Assembly: GCA_047936785.1 (NCBI GenBank)
Contig: CP176394.1
Source of the DNA: Acidaminobacterium chupaoyuni
GTDB lineage: Bacteria > Bacillota > Clostridia > Oscillospirales > Butyricicoccaceae
Length of the DNA stretch: 64,000 nt
Strand: one strand, 5' to 3'
Below are positions 8,103 through 18,538 of the stretch, one piece after another. Position 1 is the first letter of the stretch; each line of letters begins with the position of its first letter. The notes beneath the pieces were generated by a model that was given only the letters and a program-made list of their open reading frames with translations, did no database searches and was not told the origin of the DNA. Position numbers and translations under genes: made by a program.

Positions 8103-8140
8103 AAAAATACACCCTTCAGAAATCTTCTGAAGGGTGTATG
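8103..8140 (-). terminator. Terminator of the potABCD operon
   Basis: A 14-bp perfect stem (ATACACCCTTCAGA with its complement), a 5-nt loop and a run of T on the minus strand follow the potD stop codon by about 20 nt. Confidence 0.9.
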
Positions 8141-8160
8141 AAAATCAGTGGAACGGCCGA

Positions 8161-9210
8161 TCAGTTGACCATGATCTTTGTCCAAAATTCATCGTATTTC
8201 GCGGCCATATCGCCAAGATCTTTATAAATTTCGCAGCGGGCAAGGGTTTCTTCATCGGGATATTGAGCCTTATCGTTTTTCACCTTGTCGGGCAGCGATT
8301 CCAGAACCTGTTTTTGCGGGGTGGAATAATTGATATAATCGCGGTTCTCGGCGGCGATCTTTTCGGAACACATGAAGTTGATGAATTTCTCGGCCAGTTC
8401 TTTTTGGGGCGCATCTTTCACGATGCACATGTTATCGAACCAGATGTTCGAGCCTTCTTCGGGGATGACATAGGCCAGATCGGGGTTTTGCTCGATCATG
8501 GTCACGGCATCGCCGGAATAAACAACGGCCAGAGCGGCTTCGCCGGCGATCATTTTATCTTTGATCTCATCGCCTGTATAGGCCAGAACAAGGGGCTTTT
8601 GCTCGATCAGCTTTTCTTTGGCGGCTTCGATCTGAGATTCTTCGCGCGAATTGATATCATAGCCGCAGACCAGCAGAGCAATGCCCATGCTGTCACGAAC
8701 GCTGTTCATCATAAACAGGTTCTTTTTATAGGTTTTATCCCAAAGGTCGCTCCACTTTGTCACGGGCTTATCCACCATGGTGGTGTTATAAATAATGCCC
8801 ACCGTGCCCCACATATAAGGGACGGAATACTCGTTGCCCGGATCAAAATCGCGGTTGAGGCAATAATCGCTGATATACTGCAGGTTGGGGATCTTGTCTT
8901 TATCCAGCTTTTCCAGCATATTCTCGCGGATCATGCGCTCGATCATATAATCGGAAGGGATGGCAACATCATAAGTGCCTTTGGCGGTTTTCAGCTTGGT
9001 ATACATATCTTCGTTCTGTTCGAACATTTCATAATTTACCTTGCAGTTGAATTCCTTTTCGAATTCGTCGATTACATTTTCGCCGATGTAATCGCCCCAG
9101 TTATACACTGTGAGGGTGGGTTTATCGCTTCCACCGGAGCAGGCGGTCAGCAGCGAACACATCATCACCGCCGCCAATACAAGGGAAACCATTCTTTTCA
9201 ACCCTAACAT
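8161..9210 (-). CDS. potD: Spermidine/putrescine ABC transporter substrate-binding lipoprotein PotD
   Basis: The ~349-residue protein has a lipoprotein signal with lipobox LTAC followed by SGGSD. The mature start TLTVYNWGDYIGENVIDEF is the hallmark of PotD/PotF polyamine-binding proteins. Residues such as the Trp-Gly-Asp near the N-terminus and VPYMWGT later line the polyamine site in the family. It is the last gene of potABCD and captures spermidine or putrescine outside the cell for the PotBC permease. An AAGGAG lies 4 nt before ATG 9210; an ATG at 9225 is possible but lacks a good site. Confidence 0.93.
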   Translation of the reverse strand: MLGLKRMVSLVLAAVMMCSLLTACSGGSDKPTLTVYNWGDYIGENVIDEFEKEFNCKVNYEMFEQNEDMYTKLKTAKGTYDVAIPSDYMIERMIRENMLEKLDKDKIPNLQYISDYCLNRDFDPGNEYSVPYMWGTVGIIYNTTMVDKPVTKWSDLWDKTYKKNLFMMNSVRDSMGIALLVCGYDINSREESQIEAAKEKLIEQKPLVLAYTGDEIKDKMIAGEAALAVVYSGDAVTMIEQNPDLAYVIPEEGSNIWFDNMCIVKDAPQKELAEKFINFMCSEKIAAENRDYINYSTPQKQVLESLPDKVKNDKAQYPDEETLARCEIYKDLGDMAAKYDEFWTKIMVN

Positions 9211-9257
9211 CACTCTCCTTATCATGTTATATCCAGAACCGAGCCCGACCGGCGGGA

Positions 9258-10058
9258 TCAGTAATTCTGCTTTTCTTTCTGTCGGGCGTCTTTGGAAGAC
9301 CGAACATTGATGATGACCAAAAGGATCAGCACCGTAACGAACATTATGGCCGAAATCGCGTTGATTTCGGGCTTGACGCCTTTGCGCGTCATGGAATAGA
9401 CCGTCATGGAAAGGGTGGAAACCCCGTTGCCGGCGGTGAAGAAGGAAACCACGAAATCATCCAGCGACATGGTGAAGGCCAGCATCGTGCCCGTGAAAAT
9501 ACCGGGCAGGATCTCGGGCAGGATCACCTTGAAAAACGCCTGAATGGGCGTGGCGCCCAGATCCTGAGCGGCTTCGAAAGTGTTCTTATCCATCTGGTTG
9601 AGCTTGGGCAGAACCGAAACGATCACATAGGGCACATCAAACGCAATGTGAGAAAGCAGCAGGGAAATATACCCCAGACGAATGCCCAAAAAGATGAAGA
9701 GGATCATCAGCGAAACGCCGGTGACGATATCGGGGTTCGACATGGGCAGCGAAGCGATGTTGTTGAGCAGATTGCGTGTGCGCTTGCGGGAAGCATACAT
9801 CCCCAGCGCGGCCATTGTGCCAATGACCATGGCCACCATGGAAGAGATCAGAGCGATGGTCAGCGTTGTGCCCAGCGAGCTCATGATCTGTGAGTTTTCA
9901 AACAGCGATTGATACCATTTCAGCGAAAACCCGCCCCAGCTGCCGCGGGATTTGTTGGCGTTGAACGAATAGACGATCAGCACCACGATGGGGGCATAAA
10001 GAAAAAGGAAAATCAGCGCGGAATAGATCACCGCAATGGGAGAATGTTTTTTTCTCAT
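9258..10058 (-). CDS. potC: Spermidine/putrescine ABC transporter permease PotC
   Basis: The 266-residue membrane protein has about six transmembrane segments. The cytoplasmic EAA loop, EAAQDLGATPIQAFFKVILP, contacts the ATPase. The segment LDDFVVSFFTAG is typical of PotC. It forms a heteromeric permease with PotB. Its start overlaps the potB stop by 4 bp, suggesting translational coupling. Confidence 0.93.
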   Translation of the reverse strand: MRKKHSPIAVIYSALIFLFLYAPIVVLIVYSFNANKSRGSWGGFSLKWYQSLFENSQIMSSLGTTLTIALISSMVAMVIGTMAALGMYASRKRTRNLLNNIASLPMSNPDIVTGVSLMILFIFLGIRLGYISLLLSHIAFDVPYVIVSVLPKLNQMDKNTFEAAQDLGATPIQAFFKVILPEILPGIFTGTMLAFTMSLDDFVVSFFTAGNGVSTLSMTVYSMTRKGVKPEINAISAIMFVTVLILLVIINVRSSKDARQKEKQNY

Positions 10059-10881
10059 AGCAGCACATTCCCCCCTGAATTATCGGCCTCATAGCGGCGC
10101 ATCACATTCATGGCCAGCAAAATCAGCACCATCAGCACAACGCTCATGGCCGAACCAAGGCCCCAGTTGCCCACCACTTTGAATTGGTTTTCGATGATGT
10201 CGCCGATGAGCGCCTGTTGACCGCCGCCCAGCAAACGAGAAATGATAAAGGTGGAAACGGCGGGCATGAAAGTCATGGAAATGCCCGAAACAACGCCCGA
10301 AAGGCTTAACGGGAAAATGACTTTGCGGAACACGACGCTTCGTGTGGCGCCCAGATCCTGAGCGGCCTCCACCACGCTTTTATCGATTTTTGTCAGCACG
10401 GTGTAAATGGGCAGGATCATGAAGGGCAGGAAATTATAAACATTGCCCAGAATAACGGCGGCCTGCGTATACATCAGATCGAGCGCCGGCAGGCCAAGCT
10501 TTTCCAGCAGGGTGTTGATGAGGCCCGTGCGCTCTAAAAGGGTCATCCACGCATAGGTGCGCAGCAGAAAATTCATCCACATGGGAAGCACAAACAAAAA
10601 CGCCGCGGTATCGCGCAGCGAGGGTTTCAGCTTGGAAAGGATATATGCCATAGGATACCCCAGAATCAGGCAGATCACCGTGGTAATGACAGCCACCTTT
10701 ACAGAGCGCCACAAAACTTCCAGATAGACAGGGTCGGAAAAATTGAAAAACGCTTTATAATGTTCCAGCGAAAAACCGCCGCCGGAACCGGTGAAGCTGT
10801 AAAAAATGATCAGCAGCAGGGGTGCCAGAATAAAGATCAGCGAATAGGCCGCGAAAGGCAGCGAGGCATAGCGAAATCGTT

Positions 10882-10885
<4 letters not shown>
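10055..10885 (-). CDS. potB: Spermidine/putrescine ABC transporter permease PotB
   Basis: The 276-residue membrane protein has about six transmembrane helices. Its EAA loop reads EAAQDLGATRSVVFRKVIFP, and the PotB-typical RTYAWMTLL lies near residue 92. It pairs with PotC to make the polyamine channel. It overlaps both potA and potC by 4 bp. Confidence 0.93.
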
Positions 10886-11946
<1,061 letters not shown>

Positions 11947-12000
11947 ATCCCATCCCCCAATATCATCAAAATAAGTTGCTTTACTCTCTGTGAAAACAAT

Positions 12001-12043
12001 TCCTATATATATTAATGTGTATAGGTTCGACCTAAAAAGTCAA
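12001..12043 (-). promoter_or_regulatory. pot operon promoter region with overlapping dyads
   Basis: On the minus strand TTGACT (12038-12043) is a good -35 box; the -10 is not clear. A 13-bp dyad, TAGGT-N3-ACCTA (12022-12034), lies just downstream of it. A second dyad, CCTATA-N12-TATAGG (12002-12025), follows. These are plausible sites for a regulator sensing polyamines or nitrogen; none is identified. Confidence 0.45.
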
Positions 12044-12187
12044 CAATACAAAATATATAATCAATCTATACAAATGTCAATGATTTTTCCAAAAAAAACA
12101 GTGGAAAACAGGGAAAAATGAAACGGCTTTGAAAAAATCTTTGAAATGCTCTCGATTTCGCGTGAAACCTCTGATTTTCTCGTTTTT

Positions 12188-13153
12188 TTATTTTTGCGGA
12201 ATTTTGTGAAAAAGATCGAGAAAAGGAACCTGCTCCACCTGAAAAACACGCCCGTTCAAATAATCCAGACAACCGTTGTCGCCCTCGAAGGCAAAGCGCA
12301 GCTTATAGGAATAAAGCGCCTGATGCTTCAGGCCATAAACACGGTTTTCCGCCGCGATGCCATATTTGGTGTCGCCCAGCAGCGCGTGGCCGCGGGAAGC
12401 CAGCTGCACGCGGATCTGATGCGTTCTGCCGGTGAAGAGTTCACATTCTAAAAGCGAAACATTGCCGCGTGTTTCCAGAACGGTGTAGCGCATGGAAGCG
12501 GTTTTGGCCCCCGGGTGGCGGTCGCTCACCACGGAGACCGTGTTGGTTTCGCTGTTTTTGAACAGGGAATCGGTCAAAACGGCTGTGCGGGGGGTGGGCC
12601 TGCCGTGAACCAGGCAGAGATAGGATTTCTGAAGCTGATGCAGGCGGATCTTTTCATTGAGGATGCGCAGAGCCTCGGCCGTTTTGGCGGCGATCACGAT
12701 GCCGCCGGTATAGCGGTCGATGCGGTTGCACAAAGCGGGGGTGAAAGAATGTTCGGTGTCGGGATCCCACCGGCCGTTTTGATAAAGATAAGCTTTGATC
12801 TGGTTGATCAAAGTATCCACCGTGCCGTCGGCGTCTTCATGCACCACCACGCCGGGGCGCTTGTCGCAAAGCAGAATCTGATCGTCTTCATATAAAACGG
12901 AAAGCTTGGGGGTCAAGGCCAAAAAAGCTTTTTCATCATTAGGCTTTGCAAAAAACTCGTCGTTAATATATAATGATAGAACATCACCCTGCACAAGCTT
13001 ATAAGAAATCTCGCTGCGCTTGCCGTTGACCTTGATCCGTTTGAGGCGGATGTATTTATGCATCAGCGACGGCGGCAGGGCGGGCAGGGATTTTTGCAGA
13101 AATTTATCCAGCCGCTGGCCGGCGTCATTGGGCATGATCTCAAATTCTCTCAT
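12188..13153 (-). CDS. RluA family pseudouridine synthase with S4 domain
   Basis: The 321-residue protein starts with an S4 RNA-binding domain (GQRLDKFLQKSLP) followed by the RluA catalytic domain. The catalytic Asp lies in NRIDRYTGG. The usual His of the HRLD motif is Asn, which occurs in a clostridial subgroup. GRTHQIRVQLASRGHALLGD near residue 237 is the second family motif. It isomerises uridine to pseudouridine in rRNA or tRNA; the exact site cannot be told. An AGGAGA lies 9 nt before the ATG. Confidence 0.88.
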   Translation of the reverse strand: MREFEIMPNDAGQRLDKFLQKSLPALPPSLMHKYIRLKRIKVNGKRSEISYKLVQGDVLSLYINDEFFAKPNDEKAFLALTPKLSVLYEDDQILLCDKRPGVVVHEDADGTVDTLINQIKAYLYQNGRWDPDTEHSFTPALCNRIDRYTGGIVIAAKTAEALRILNEKIRLHQLQKSYLCLVHGRPTPRTAVLTDSLFKNSETNTVSVVSDRHPGAKTASMRYTVLETRGNVSLLECELFTGRTHQIRVQLASRGHALLGDTKYGIAAENRVYGLKHQALYSYKLRFAFEGDNGCLDYLNGRVFQVEQVPFLDLFHKIPQK

Positions 13154-13184
13154 GGGCTGTGTTCTCCTGTTTGAAAATTATTTG

Positions 13185-13213
13185 TTGACAAATGAGGCAT
13201 GAATCACTATAAT
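13185..13213 (+). promoter_or_regulatory. Perfect-consensus sigma-A promoter for yceD-rpmF
   Basis: TTGACA (13185-13190), a 17-nt spacer and TATAAT (13208-13213) match the consensus exactly, 30 bp upstream of the yceD start codon. Confidence 0.95.
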
Positions 13214-13243
13214 ATCTGATGTATCATTGTGGGAGGTGGGCAA

Positions 13244-13744
13244 ATGAAACTGAACCTCCGTGATGTATTGGCTTCGGATGACCAAAGGATTTCGTTTGAC
13301 TATAGTATAGATTTAAGTCAGGAAGAAATCAACTTTGAATTTCCGTTTCAGCAGCCGGTACGGGTTACGGGCAGTCTGGAAAACAAAGCCGATGTGTTCT
13401 GGCTGAACGCCAAAGTGGAAACCATGGTATCTACCGTGTGCGCCCGCTGCGCCAAGCCGATGGAATATGAAAAAAACTTAGAGATCTCGCTGGTGATCGC
13501 GCAAAACGATAACGGCGATGTTTCGGATGACACTTATATCGTCGATTCCGATACTTTCGAACTGGACGAGATCATCCATGAGGAATTGATTCTCAGCATG
13601 GAAATGGCAGTGCTCTGCAAGCCGGATTGCAAAGGATTGTGCCCCAAATGCGGGCATGATTTGAATGAAGGCGATTGTGGCTGCAACCGTAAAGAAATCG
13701 ATCCGCGCCTTGCAAAGCTTCAAGAGCTTTTACAGGATAAATAA
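13244..13744 (+). CDS. yceD: YceD/DUF177 family protein
   Basis: The 166-residue protein shows the DUF177 pattern, with an N-terminal beta region, a CARCAKPME pair of cysteines near residue 66 and the C-terminal CKPDCKGLCPKCGHDLNEGDC cluster likely to bind zinc. YceD is linked to 23S rRNA accumulation and ribosome assembly in bacteria and plastids. It is followed by rpmF, the conserved arrangement. ATG 13244 follows GGGAGGTG. Confidence 0.88.
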   Translation: MKLNLRDVLASDDQRISFDYSIDLSQEEINFEFPFQQPVRVTGSLENKADVFWLNAKVETMVSTVCARCAKPMEYEKNLEISLVIAQNDNGDVSDDTYIVDSDTFELDEIIHEELILSMEMAVLCKPDCKGLCPKCGHDLNEGDCGCNRKEIDPRLAKLQELLQDK

Positions 13745-13775
13745 AACTTTGCTATAGATTGAGGAGGTGTCACCG

Positions 13776-13967
13776 ATGGCGGTACCCAAGAGTAAAATTT
13801 CGAGACAGAGAAGAGATAAGAGACGCAGTGCGCATTGGAAGCTGGAAGTCCCCGGCATGGTCAAATGCCCGAAGTGCGGCGAATATGTAATGCCCCACAG
13901 AGCCTGCAGAAGCTGCGGCACTTATAAAGGCCGTGAAGTTCTCAGCGTCGAGAATGCCGGCAAATAA
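13776..13967 (+). CDS. rpmF: 50S ribosomal protein L32
   Basis: The 63-residue protein begins MAVPKSKISRQRRDKRRS and has the zinc-binding CPKCGEYVMPHRACRSCG, both diagnostic of L32 in its zinc-containing form. The start follows GAGGAGGTG. It lies 31 bp after yceD in the same transcript. Confidence 0.97.
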   Translation: MAVPKSKISRQRRDKRRSAHWKLEVPGMVKCPKCGEYVMPHRACRSCGTYKGREVLSVENAGK

Positions 13968-13979
13968 CACAGCGAAAAG

Positions 13980-14010
13980 ATAGAGAGGGGCTTACCTTCT
14001 CTATTTTTTA
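13980..14010 (+). terminator. Terminator after rpmF
   Basis: ATAGAGAGG pairs with CCTTCTCTAT (one bulge) and is followed by TTTTTTA, 12 nt after the stop codon. Confidence 0.75.
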
Positions 14011-14062
14011 TTATGCGGCAGCGGCGGCGGTTTCGCCGCCTCGATAAAGGAGGATATGGATT

Positions 14063-15379
14063 TTGTCAACACAGATCACGGCGGTGGATGCGGGCAGCCC
14101 GGCCGAAAAGGCGGGGATCCACGCGGGGCAGACGCTCGTTTCGATCAACGGGCATCGTGTTCGGGATGTGCTGGATTATAAGTTTTATGGTTACGACAGC
14201 CATCTTTCGCTGGTGATAGCCGACGAGAAAAAAGAAAAAAAGATCTCTCTTCATAAGATGGAAGGGCAGGATCTGGGGCTTTCGTTTGACACTTATCTGA
14301 TGGATGCACAGCGCGGATGCGCCAACCGATGCGTATTCTGCTTTATCGATCAGCTGCCCGAGGGAATGCGTTCTTCGTTATATTTTAAAGATGACGATGC
14401 GCGTATGTCTTTTTTATTGGGGAACTATATCTCTATGACCAACCTTTCAGAAGAGGATGTGCGGCGCATCATCGCCATGCGCATTTCTCCGCTGAATATC
14501 TCGGTTCACACCACGAACCCTCAGCTGCGCGAAAAAATGCTGGGGAACCCGCGGGGCGGCGAAAGCCTGAAATATTTGGAAAAATTCGTGGAAGCGGGGC
14601 TGCGCATTCAGGCGCAGATCGTTGTATGCCCCGGCTGGAACGATGGCGAAGAGCTGCGGCGCACCCTGGAAGACCTGGGCAAAATGCATCCCGCGGTGGT
14701 GAGCGTTGCCGTGGTGCCCGTAGGGCTCACAAAGCATCGCTGCGGCCTTGAGCAGCTTCGGCCTGTTACAAAACAGGATGCGCTGGATACGCTGGAGATC
14801 ATCGACGCGGCGAGGCAGAAATGCCGCGATGAGCATGGCGATGTGTTTTTCTATGCGGCCGATGAATTTTATTTGAAGGCCGGTTTGCCTTATCCGCCCG
14901 AAGAATATTACGGCGATTATCCTCAGCTGGAAAACGGCGTGGGGCTGTTTTCGATGTTTGAACAGGAACTGCGCGGCGCGCTGAGCCTAGAAGAAGAGGA
15001 GATGCCCGCGCCTTCCCCCTTTGTGGTGGCCACGGGGATGGCCGCGGCGCCCTTCATGCAGAAAATGCTGGATAAAATCAGAAAAAAATGCCCCGGGCTT
15101 TGCGGAGAGATCATTGCCGTGAAGAATGAATTTTTCGGTGAGGGCGTAGATGTGGCAGGGCTTTTGACAGGGGGCGACCTGATCGCCGCGCTGGAAGGAA
15201 AAATGCAGGGCCGCCGGCTGCTGCTGCCGCAATGTATGCTGCGCCATGGAGAAACGGTATTTTTAGATGATGTTTCGCTGGAAGATCTGAGCCGCCGCCT
15301 GCAATGCCCTGTCACCCCGGTGGAAGTAGAGGGGTTTGCGTTTTTAGATGCTGTGATGCAGCGCGAAGCGGAAGAATAA
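14063..15379 (+). CDS. Radical SAM protein with PDZ and DUF512 domains
   Basis: The 438-residue protein has an N-terminal PDZ-like segment (PAEKAGIHAGQTLVSING), then the radical SAM cluster CANRCVFCFIDQLP near residue 86, then the DUF512 C-terminal domain. This three-part layout is widespread in Firmicutes and often lies just before der. Its reaction is not established; the cysteines bind a 4Fe-4S cluster that cleaves S-adenosylmethionine. The start is TTG 14063, 8 nt after AAAGGAGGA; the nearby ATG at 14056 is out of frame. Confidence 0.9.
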   Translation: MSTQITAVDAGSPAEKAGIHAGQTLVSINGHRVRDVLDYKFYGYDSHLSLVIADEKKEKKISLHKMEGQDLGLSFDTYLMDAQRGCANRCVFCFIDQLPEGMRSSLYFKDDDARMSFLLGNYISMTNLSEEDVRRIIAMRISPLNISVHTTNPQLREKMLGNPRGGESLKYLEKFVEAGLRIQAQIVVCPGWNDGEELRRTLEDLGKMHPAVVSVAVVPVGLTKHRCGLEQLRPVTKQDALDTLEIIDAARQKCRDEHGDVFFYAADEFYLKAGLPYPPEEYYGDYPQLENGVGLFSMFEQELRGALSLEEEEMPAPSPFVVATGMAAAPFMQKMLDKIRKKCPGLCGEIIAVKNEFFGEGVDVAGLLTGGDLIAALEGKMQGRRLLLPQCMLRHGETVFLDDVSLEDLSRRLQCPVTPVEVEGFAFLDAVMQREAEE

Positions 15380-15426
15380 CACTGGATGGCCGGCCGGACG
15401 CCGGAGAAATGGATGAAGAAACAGAA

Positions 15427-16764
15427 ATGAAGCAGAAACCGGTAATTGCCATTGTTGGCAGACCAAATGTTGGTAAATCAATGCTTTTCAACCGTATCAT
15501 CGGCAAAAAGCAATCAATCGTAGAAGATACTCCGGGCGTTACCCGCGACCGCATTTATGCGGAAGGTGAATGGCGCAACCGCGAGTTTATCCTGATCGAC
15601 ACCGGCGGCATCGAGCCGCGGGCCGATAATGAAATTTTGAAATTCATGCGTGCGCAGGCAGAGATCGCCATCGATACGGCGGATGTGATCATTTTCATCA
15701 CCGATATCCGAACAGGCGTGACGGCGGCCGACCACGAGGTGGCCACCTTGCTGCAGCGGTCCAAAAAACCTGTCGTGCTCTGTGTGAACAAGCTGGATGC
15801 CCCTGGGCTTCCGCCCGCCGAGTTTTATGAATTTTATAACCTCGGCATGGGCGACCCTGTCGGCATTTCCGCTATGCACGGCAACGGCACGGGCGACCTT
15901 CTGGATGAATGCTATCGTTATTTCCCCAAGGAAAGCGGCGAAGACGAGGCAGAAGAAGATGTCATCCGCGTGGCGCTGATCGGCAAACCCAATGTGGGCA
16001 AATCTTCGCTTCTCAACCGCATGGCGGGGGAAGAACGCGTGATCGTCAGCGATGTGCCGGGCACTACCCGCGACAGCATCGACCAGAAAATCGAAAACGA
16101 ATTCGGAAAATATATTTTCGTGGATACCGCGGGCATCCGCAAAAAATCCAAGGTGGATGAAAGCATCGAAAAGATCAGCGTTCTGCGCAGCATGATGGCC
16201 ATTGAGCGCGCAGATGTCTGCCTTATCATGATCGATGCGCAGGAAGGCGTTACCGATCAGGATACCAAAATCGCGGGATATGCCCATGAAAACGGCAAAG
16301 CCTGCATCATCGTTGTGAACAAATGGGATCTGGTGGAAAAAGAAACCAACACCCAGCAGAACTTTGAAAAGAAAGTGCGCGAAGGTCTGGCTTATATGAC
16401 CTATGCGCCCATCGTGTTTATTTCGGCCAAGACCGGCCAGCGTGTGGATCATCTGTTCCCCGTGATCAACGGCGTTTCTCAGAATAACGCCATGCGCATC
16501 ACCACGGGCACATTGAACACCATTCTTTCGGAAGCCACCGCCAGAGTGCAGCCGCCCACGGATAAGGGCCGCCGTCTGAAGGTCTATTATATGACCCAAA
16601 TCGGCATCAAGCCCCCCACATTCGTCTGCTTCTGCAACGATGCGCGGCTGTTCCATTATTCTTATTTGCGTTATCTTGAAAATCAGATCCGCGCAGTGTT
16701 CCAAATGGAAGGAACACCCATTAAAATGATTATCCGCCAAAAGGGCGAAGACACGCATTCATAA
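15427..16764 (+). CDS. der: Ribosome biogenesis GTPase Der (EngA)
   Basis: The ~445-residue protein has two tandem GTPase domains. The first has GRPNVGKS, DTGG and NKLD, and the second GKPNVGKS, DTAG and NKWD. A C-terminal KH-like domain ends in KMIIRQKGE. It binds 50S precursors during large-subunit maturation. ATG 15427 fits the usual Der N-terminus; ATG 15409 in the same frame sits only 2 nt after GGAG and is the alternative. It lies between the DUF512 gene and plsY. Confidence 0.95.
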   Translation: MKQKPVIAIVGRPNVGKSMLFNRIIGKKQSIVEDTPGVTRDRIYAEGEWRNREFILIDTGGIEPRADNEILKFMRAQAEIAIDTADVIIFITDIRTGVTAADHEVATLLQRSKKPVVLCVNKLDAPGLPPAEFYEFYNLGMGDPVGISAMHGNGTGDLLDECYRYFPKESGEDEAEEDVIRVALIGKPNVGKSSLLNRMAGEERVIVSDVPGTTRDSIDQKIENEFGKYIFVDTAGIRKKSKVDESIEKISVLRSMMAIERADVCLIMIDAQEGVTDQDTKIAGYAHENGKACIIVVNKWDLVEKETNTQQNFEKKVREGLAYMTYAPIVFISAKTGQRVDHLFPVINGVSQNNAMRITTGTLNTILSEATARVQPPTDKGRRLKVYYMTQIGIKPPTFVCFCNDARLFHYSYLRYLENQIRAVFQMEGTPIKMIIRQKGEDTHS

Positions 16765-16814
16765 AACAGAGGATGTTTTCGATGCTGTGTTGAAAAATCA
16801 TTGGGAGGAATACC

Positions 16815-17438
16815 ATGTATTCAGATCAGCTTTGGGCGTGGCTCGTCACCATGGCGGCGGCCTATTTGTTGGGATCGTTCAGCACCTCTATCACCGTCGG
16901 CAAGCTGTTTTATCGCCAGGATATTCGAAAAGTGGGCAGCGGCAACGCCGGCGCCACGAACACTTTGCGAAATTACGGCGTGAAGAAAGCGCTGCTGGTG
17001 GCCTTGGGCGATACGCTGAAAACCGTGTTTGCCATGTTGCTGGCGCGGCTGATTTTGGGGAAAACCGCTATGATCTATGCGGGCCTTGTGGCAGTGATCG
17101 GCCATATTTTCCCGGTTTATTACCGCTTCAAGGGCGGAAAAGGGGTCATGAGCGCCGGCGCAGCCATTTTGATGTATGACTGGCGAATCTTTTTTTTGGT
17201 GATCGGCCTGTTTATTCTGATCGTGATCACAACGCGCTATGTTTCGCTGGGCTCGCTGATCTGCGCCGTGGTGTTCCCCGTCAGCGCCGCGCTTCTGCAT
17301 TGGCCCGATAAGGGGAATGTGCTGGCGTGTGTGGCCATTGCGTTGATCGTTATTTTGAAACATCATGAAAATATCCGCCGTTTGATCCATGGAACAGAAT
17401 CAAAGATCGGATCGAAAAAGGCGCAGGCAAACCAATAA
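16815..17438 (+). CDS. plsY: Acyl-phosphate glycerol-3-phosphate acyltransferase PlsY
   Basis: The 207-residue membrane protein shows the PlsY motifs: YLLGSFSTSITVGKL in the first helix, RKVGSGNAGATN at residues 38-49, and HIFPVYYRFKGGKGV near residue 96. It transfers an acyl group from acyl-phosphate to glycerol 3-phosphate, the first committed step of phospholipid synthesis. gpsA, which makes its substrate, follows 23 bp later. A GGAGG site precedes the ATG. Confidence 0.95.
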   Translation: MYSDQLWAWLVTMAAAYLLGSFSTSITVGKLFYRQDIRKVGSGNAGATNTLRNYGVKKALLVALGDTLKTVFAMLLARLILGKTAMIYAGLVAVIGHIFPVYYRFKGGKGVMSAGAAILMYDWRIFFLVIGLFILIVITTRYVSLGSLICAVVFPVSAALLHWPDKGNVLACVAIALIVILKHHENIRRLIHGTESKIGSKKAQANQ

Positions 17439-17461
17439 CGCAGGATATGCGGAGGTAAACT

Positions 17462-18484
17462 ATGAAAATTTCGGTAATCGGCGCGGGCAGCTGGGGCATT
17501 GCGGCAACAAAAATGCTCAGCGAAAACGGCCATGATGTGACCCTGTGGTCATTTTCTGAAAAAGAAGTCGATATTTTGCAGCAGCAGAGGGAAAACCCTG
17601 CGCTGCTGCCCGGCGTAAAGCTGCCTGAAAGGGTTCGCATTACCGGCGAGATCTCGTGCGCTCAGGGCGCGGATATCGTTGTGGTGGCGGTGCCTTCTTT
17701 CGCGGTTTTCGAAACGGCCCAGAAGCTGCGGCCTTTTGTGAATAAACATCAGGTGATGGTGCTGCTTTCCAAAGGCTTCGATAAAAACAGCGGTTATTCG
17801 CTGCTTTCCGATCTGCTGCAGCGGGTGTTTTTGGGCGAAGTGCCCATTGTGGCGCTGACAGGCCCTTCCCACGCGGAAGAAGTGGGCCGCGGCGTTCCCA
17901 CGGCTGTGGTGGCGGCATCCATGAACAAACAGGCCGCCGAATTGGTGCAGGAAGCGTTTATGAACCATGTGTTCCGCGTTTATACAACGCCTGATATCGT
18001 TGGGGCCGAACTGGGCGGCGCGATGAAAAACATCATGGCGCTTGCGGTGGGCATCAGCGATGGCGCGGGCTATGGCGATAACACGAAAGCCATGCTCATG
18101 ACCCGCGGCATCACCGAAATGGCGCGCTTCGGCGTTGCCATGGGCGGCCAGAACGAAACCTTTGCCGGCCTTTCGGGCATCGGCGATCTGATCGTGACCT
18201 GCATTTCCGAACATTCCCGCAACCGCCGCGCCGGGCTTTTGATCGGCGGCGGCGCTTCACCCGAAGAGGCCATCAAACAGGTGGGCGCTGTGGTGGAAGG
18301 TTATTTTGCGGCGCAGGCGGTGTTCGAGCTTTCAAAGAACATGGATATCGAGCTGCCCATCTGCCGCGCGGTCTATGATCTGCTTTATCAGGGCGTCAGT
18401 CTGGAAGATACCGTGGATGCACTGATGAATCGCGGCAAAAAGCATGAGATCGAAGAAAGCTGGATGAAGCATATCAATTGGTAA
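17462..18484 (+). CDS. gpsA: Glycerol-3-phosphate dehydrogenase [NAD(P)+]
   Basis: The 340-residue protein has the N-terminal nucleotide motif VIGAGSWG, then LTGPSHAEEV, ELGGAMKNIMALAVGISDG with the catalytic Lys, and LSGIGDLIVTC. It reduces dihydroxyacetone phosphate to glycerol 3-phosphate, which feeds the adjacent PlsY. GGAGG precedes the ATG, and a terminator follows. Confidence 0.97.
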   Translation: MKISVIGAGSWGIAATKMLSENGHDVTLWSFSEKEVDILQQQRENPALLPGVKLPERVRITGEISCAQGADIVVVAVPSFAVFETAQKLRPFVNKHQVMVLLSKGFDKNSGYSLLSDLLQRVFLGEVPIVALTGPSHAEEVGRGVPTAVVAASMNKQAAELVQEAFMNHVFRVYTTPDIVGAELGGAMKNIMALAVGISDGAGYGDNTKAMLMTRGITEMARFGVAMGGQNETFAGLSGIGDLIVTCISEHSRNRRAGLLIGGGASPEEAIKQVGAVVEGYFAAQAVFELSKNMDIELPICRAVYDLLYQGVSLEDTVDALMNRGKKHEIEESWMKHINW

Positions 18485-18490
18485 AAAATA

Positions 18491-18526
18491 AAGCAGACGA
18501 GCCACAAAGGTTCGTCTGCTTTTTAA
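18491..18526 (+). terminator. Terminator after gpsA
   Basis: A 13-bp stem with one wobble (AAGCAGACGAGCC with GGTTCGTCTGCTT) and a T run. It ends 12 nt before the gluQRS start, so any transcription of that gene from upstream is by readthrough or from a hidden promoter. Confidence 0.85.
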
Positions 18527-18538
18527 AAGGAACGACAC

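Noticed and set aside
8134..9207. Long open frame (about 357 codons) on the plus strand opposite potD
   Set aside because: It lies wholly antisense to a clear PotD lipoprotein gene, has no ribosome site and an unlikely His/Phe/Ile-rich composition.
15304..15426. Extended N-terminus for Der starting at 15304
   Set aside because: It would overlap the upstream gene in another frame and add residues never seen in Der; the P-loop begins shortly after the chosen start.
15514..16758. Long minus-strand open frame (about 414 codons) opposite der
   Set aside because: It is a codon-usage shadow of der; the plus-strand protein has every GTPase motif.
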